Assembly (NCBI GenBank): GCA_026003355.1
Contig: BPHC01000003.1
Span: 289,093-353,092 of the forward strand
Origin: Cyclobacteriaceae bacterium
GTDB taxonomy: Bacteria; Bacteroidota; Bacteroidia; Cytophagales; Cyclobacteriaceae
Direction: 5' to 3'
DNA length: 64,000 bases
Both the position numbers and the translations under genes were made by a program. The notes under the pieces were generated by a model, which worked only from the letters and a program-made list of their open reading frames with translations, was not told where the DNA came from and did no database searches. This document shows positions 60,285 to 64,000 of the stretch, in pieces; within the stretch, counting starts at the first letter, position 1; each line of letters opens with the position of its first letter.

Positions 60285-61046
60285 ATGTGCCTCATCTTCC
60301 TGTCGCTCAATAACCACCCGCGCTACAAACTGATTGTGGCTGCCAACCGCGATGAATTTTATAAACGCAAAACGGCACCGGCACATTTTTGGAACGACTT
60401 TCCCCACATTTTGGGTGGGCGTGATCTGGAAGCGGGCGGTACCTGGATGGGCATTACCCGACAGGGAAAAATAGCCATGGTAACCAACTACCGGGACATA
60501 AGAAGCCTGAAGCCCTTAGCCCCCTCAAGGGGTATTTTGGTTTCGGATTTTCTGGCAAATGGTGATAAACCCGCTGTTTACATAAACCGCATTAGCGGCA
60601 GGGCTTCCGATTATAACGGATTTAACCTGATTATCGGCACGGCCGATGAAATGTTTTACTATTCAAATCAGAAAGCTGAGCCTGAGCGCCTCCGGTCAGG
60701 TGTTTATGGGTTAAGCAATCACCTGCTGGATACCCCCTGGCCCAAAGTGGAAAAAGGGAAAAAAGGCTTTGAGGAAATTATCCGTTCGCCCTTTACGGAA
60801 AACGATCTACTCGAATTCCTCTACAACGATGAACAGGCCCCCGATGACCAGCTACCCGATACCGGTGTTGGTCTGGAGCGCGAACGTATATTATCATCCA
60901 TGTTTATCAAAAGCCCTGATTACGGCTCCCGCTGCTCAACTATAATCCTTATAGATTACGACAACCAGGTACGATTTACTGAGCGGGCGTATCATCCGCC
61001 CACGCTAAAGCCCACCCAACAGTCATTTTCCTTTGCCCTGAAATAA
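60285..61046 (+). CDS. NRDE (TANGO2) family protein
   Basis: MCLIFLSLNNHPRYKLIVAANRDEFYKRKTAPAHFW...LGGRDLEAGGTWMGITRQGKIAMVTNYRD. Confidence 0.93.
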   Translation: MCLIFLSLNNHPRYKLIVAANRDEFYKRKTAPAHFWNDFPHILGGRDLEAGGTWMGITRQGKIAMVTNYRDIRSLKPLAPSRGILVSDFLANGDKPAVYINRISGRASDYNGFNLIIGTADEMFYYSNQKAEPERLRSGVYGLSNHLLDTPWPKVEKGKKGFEEIIRSPFTENDLLEFLYNDEQAPDDQLPDTGVGLERERILSSMFIKSPDYGSRCSTIILIDYDNQVRFTERAYHPPTLKPTQQSFSFALK

Positions 61047-61174
61047 CGTATGGTACTACCCATCTTTTCTTCCTATAAGGAAACGCGTTAAGGGCTTGAC
61101 ATTACTGAGTATAATTATATTTATTTTAACGCACATAAGGAGCATTTAAGTTAGTATGCTAAGCATCCATACTG

Positions 61175-62083
61175 TTGAAGGTAAAGTTCATAATGGCCAT
61201 GTCCCGGAAACCCACCAAAGATAAGAGCCCTCTGCTGTTGAAAATAGTACGTAGAATATATCCCCTTCTGGAGCGTTATTGTTTTCCTCTGGCCATTCGG
61301 TTTTTTACCCTTGTGTTTTTTGTGCCGCTCAATTATCGCCCCACCGCAAAAGAGAAAAAGGCAATTCGCTTTGCCGTAAAGTTTACAATTAAAGTGGCGG
61401 GAAAAACCATACAGTGCTACCGTTGGGGCAGTTCATCCAAAAAGGTTATTGTGATGCACGGCTGGGCCGGTCGGGCAACGCAGTTCAGGCGGTTTATTAA
61501 GCCCTTGCTTAAAGCCGGGTATGAAGTAATTGGTGCAGACGGGCCGGCGCACGGTTTATCGGGTGGATGGAGAACCAGTATCGTGGAATTTGAAGAGATG
61601 CTGAAAGTATTGTGGAACACAACAGGAGTACCCGAGGCGGTTATTGCCCACTCTTTTGGAGGTGCTGCTGTGTTGTATGCGGCCAAAAACGGACTGCCCG
61701 TTAAAAAATTAATCAATATCGCCAGCCCGGTAATTGCCGATGAAATAATAAACACCTACCTGCGGGCAGTTGGCGGATCGGATAAGACGAAGGCACCCTT
61801 TAAACAATATGTGAAAAAAAAGTATGGTATGCCTTTTGAAAAATACACGGTAGAAGGTTTCATCCGAGAACTTAAACAGCCTATTAATTTGTTGTTGGTT
61901 CACGATGAAAACGATACTGACGTTTCGCTGCAGCATCCGCTGGCGCTGAAGCAGATGTACCCTGCCACCCTGCTTTACATTACCCGGGGCCTGGGGCACA
62001 CGCGGATTTTAAAAAACGATACGGTTATACAAACCATTGTGCGTTTTATTGAAACCGGCCGATTGGAACAACCTGCCGGATGA
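61175..62083 (+). CDS. Alpha/beta hydrolase (start uncertain; could be internal)
   Basis: VIVMHGWAGRATQFRRFIKPLL, VIAHSFGGAAVLYAA (GxSxG-like HSFGG), LLVHDENDTDV, GLGHTRIL. Confidence 0.88.
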   Translation: MKVKFIMAMSRKPTKDKSPLLLKIVRRIYPLLERYCFPLAIRFFTLVFFVPLNYRPTAKEKKAIRFAVKFTIKVAGKTIQCYRWGSSSKKVIVMHGWAGRATQFRRFIKPLLKAGYEVIGADGPAHGLSGGWRTSIVEFEEMLKVLWNTTGVPEAVIAHSFGGAAVLYAAKNGLPVKKLINIASPVIADEIINTYLRAVGGSDKTKAPFKQYVKKKYGMPFEKYTVEGFIRELKQPINLLLVHDENDTDVSLQHPLALKQMYPATLLYITRGLGHTRILKNDTVIQTIVRFIETGRLEQPAG

Positions 62084-62149
62084 TACTGTAATTTTCGATC
62101 TTAACCGCTTACTAATAAGGCACTTTTCGGCCTAATGCTCAGAAAATTC

Positions 62150-62863
62150 ATGAAAATCATTGAAACGCACAATATTGCCAAGATTTACCGCATGGGAAGT
62201 AACGAAGTTCGTGCCCTGCAATCCATTACCATAACTATCAACAAAGGAGAATATGTGGCCTTTATGGGGCCCTCCGGCTCGGGTAAGTCCACCCTAATGA
62301 ATATTATCGGTTGCCTGGATACGCCCACCAGCGGCACCTACATTCTCAACAACCACGAGGTTAGTGAAATGACCGAGAATGAGCTTGCAGAAGTGCGCAA
62401 CAAGGAAATAGGATTTGTATTTCAAACCTTTAACCTGCTGCCCCGTGCCACTGCGCTCGAAAACGTGGCACTTCCGCTTATCTATGCGGGCTACAGCCGC
62501 AGCGAACGCGAAGACCGGGCCATGGAGGTGCTGGAAAGCGTGGGGCTGGCCGACCGCTGGCATCACAAACCCAACGAACTTTCGGGCGGGCAGCGCCAGC
62601 GCGTGGCCATTGCAAGGGCCCTGGTAAACAACCCCTCTATTATTCTGGCCGATGAACCCACAGGTAACCTCGACTCCAAAACTTCGTACGACATCATGAA
62701 TCTGTTTCAGGAGCTACACGACAGGGGTAACACCATTATAATGGTTACACACGAAGATGACATAGCCCACTATGCCCACCGCATTATTCGCCTGCGCGAT
62801 GGCCTGATTGAGTGGGACCGAAAGAACGACCACGTAACCCGCGGAAAACCCGTTACCGCCTGA
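62150..62863 (+). CDS. ABC transporter ATP-binding protein (MacB/LolD type)
   Basis: Walker [11 protein letters not shown]-loop [11 protein letters not shown], signature [15 protein letters not shown], Walker [13 protein letters not shown]. Confidence 0.93.
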   Translation: MKIIETHNIAKIYRMGSNEVRALQSITITINKGEYVAFMGPSGSGKSTLMNIIGCLDTPTSGTYILNNHEVSEMTENELAEVRNKEIGFVFQTFNLLPRATALENVALPLIYAGYSRSEREDRAMEVLESVGLADRWHHKPNELSGGQRQRVAIARALVNNPSIILADEPTGNLDSKTSYDIMNLFQELHDRGNTIIMVTHEDDIAHYAHRIIRLRDGLIEWDRKNDHVTRGKPVTA

Positions 62864-62903
62864 GCCGGTTGAATACCTGCCCGGATTCTTCCATCTTTGT
62901 TTT

Positions 62904-63452
62904 ATGAAAATCTATACCAAAACCGGTGATGCCGGCAGTACCTCGCTTTTTGGCGGAAAACGCATTACCAAATCAGACCTGCGCATTGAAGCCTATGGCA
63001 CCATTGACGAGCTGAACAGTTGGATAGGCCTGGTGCGCGACCAGCCGGTTAATGCAAAGCGTGAGGAACTGCTGGTGGAAATCCAGGACCGGCTTTTTAC
63101 CATTGGCTCGCTGCTGGCCACCGAACCTGGCAACACCAGAGTAAAAACTCCACCCTTACTGGAAGCCGATGTAACACGGCTGGAAAAAGCCATAGACGAT
63201 ATGCAGGAACAGCTACCCCCCATGCGATCGTTCATCCTGCCGGGAGGGCATCAGTCGGTTTCCATATGCCATGTGGCCCGCACAGTATGCCGCAGGGCCG
63301 AACGCCTGGTTATTGCCCTGCACCACGCCGGGCCGGTTCACGCCCTGGTTATTCCGTATCTTAACCGCCTTTCCGATTACCTGTTTGTGCTTTCGCGCCT
63401 CATGTCGCATGAACTCGGTGCCTCCGAAACTCCCTGGAAGCCCAGAATGTAA
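62904..63452 (+). CDS. Cob(I)yrinic acid a,c-diamide adenosyltransferase (PduO type)
   Basis: MKIYTKTGDAGSTSLFGGKRITKSDLRIEAYGTIDELNSWIGLV...FILPGGHQSVSICHVARTVCRRAERL. Confidence 0.93.
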   Translation: MKIYTKTGDAGSTSLFGGKRITKSDLRIEAYGTIDELNSWIGLVRDQPVNAKREELLVEIQDRLFTIGSLLATEPGNTRVKTPPLLEADVTRLEKAIDDMQEQLPPMRSFILPGGHQSVSICHVARTVCRRAERLVIALHHAGPVHALVIPYLNRLSDYLFVLSRLMSHELGASETPWKPRM

Positions 63453-63522
63453 CCACCAACCCCTAACATCCGTTAGCTTTTATCGGATTATCTGTTAACT
63501 TGCGCAAAAAAAACGGGGCAAC

Positions 63523-64000
63523 ATGATTGACACACAAACCATCAGCATCAGCCGGGTAAAAGAATCGCGTATAAGCGAGGTAGATTTTGCCAACATTCCT
63601 TTTGGTAAAATTTATACCGACCACATGTTTATGGCAGACTACCGCCAGGGCGAATGGAAAAATTTTCGCATCGTGCCCTACGGCCACATACCGGTAAGTC
63701 CGGCAACACCGGCTCTGCATTACGGACAATCTATTTTTGAAGGTATGAAGGCTTACCGTGGCCCGCAAGGGGAGGCCCTGGTTTTTCGGCCGCAAGATAA
63801 CTGGAGGCGTATGAATATTTCGGCCGAACGCATGTGTATGCCCCACATTCCTGAAGAGTTGTTTATGGAAAGTCTGGCCACATTAATTGACCTGGACCGG
63901 GCCTGGATCCCTTCCTCTGCGGGTGCATCATTGTACATCCGCCCTTTTATGTTCTCGGCCGAAGAATACATTGGCATTAAAGCCTCTACCGATTTCACCT
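63523..64000 (+). CDS. ilvE: Branched-chain amino acid aminotransferase (3' truncated by window edge)
   Basis: Translated by hand: MIDTQTISISRVKESRISEVDFANIPFGKIYTDHMFMADYRQGEWKNFRIVPYGHIPVSPATPALHYGQSIFEGMKAYRG...LYIRPFMFSAEEYIGIKAST. Absent from the ORF track because it runs off the edge. Confidence 0.93.
   Translation, partial: MIDTQTISISRVKESRISEVDFANIPFGKIYTDHMFMADYRQGEWKNFRIVPYGHIPVSPATPALHYGQSIFEGMKAYRGPQGEALVFRPQDNWRRMNISAERMCMPHIPEELFMESLATLIDLDRAWIPSSAGASLYIRPFMFSAEEYIGIKASTDFT

Noticed and set aside
60514-60540. AGCCCCCTCAAGGGG, resembling the small dispersed repeats of Bacteroidota
   Set aside because: In frame within the NRDE/TANGO2 gene, encoding the family-conserved APSRG segment, so coding constraint explains it.
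61097-61116. Sigma-70-like TTGACA ... TATAAT upstream of the alpha/beta hydrolase
   Set aside because: Spacing is only 8 bp, and Bacteroidota primary sigma uses TTTG/TAnnTTTG; coincidence in an AT-rich stretch.
1-64000. CRISPR arrays, insertion sequences, integrases, prophage or rRNA operons
   Set aside because: Looked for and not seen. No regularly spaced repeats and no transposase/integrase-like translations in any frame provided.

Overview
This is a gene-dense chromosomal window from a Bacteroidota genome, probably a Cytophagales-like lineage. That placement is inferred from protein content and from TAnnTTTG-type promoters. It runs from rpoB (truncated at the left edge) to ilvE (truncated at the right edge). 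Main contents, left to right: rpoB-rpoC-DUF3467; the str operon rpsL-rpsG-fusA-rpsJ; a meaB / B12-type substrate-binding protein pair; a CHASE2 membrane protein followed by two paralogous secreted FecR-like/TPR-like proteins; sucD; PIN-PhoH; a nitrilase / flavin amine oxidase pair; bshA and a GH3-beta-lactamase fusion; mutL and tandem rhomboids; rlmN; a DUF1611 + enolase-superfamily epimerase pair (DgcN/DgcA-like); a porin; clpB; a GT3-type glycogen synthase; a coupled dtd / macro / D-Ala-D-Ala dipeptidase set followed by MazG / amidohydrolase; comB; gcvT; tRNA-Pro(CGG); a SET protein with a histone-H1-like tail; a large membrane-TPR protein; and assorted housekeeping genes. I saw no mobile element, CRISPR array, rRNA or phage module. 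Three genes (fusA, clpB twice, a nitrilase) carry single-base insertions in short homopolymers, most likely consensus errors. The best candidates for an undescribed system are the CHASE2 / FecR-like / FecR-like cassette at 13.4-16.6 kb, the GH3 domain whose catalytic residues look replaced, and the SET protein with the lysine-rich tail. All family calls come from reading the translations; no database search was run.
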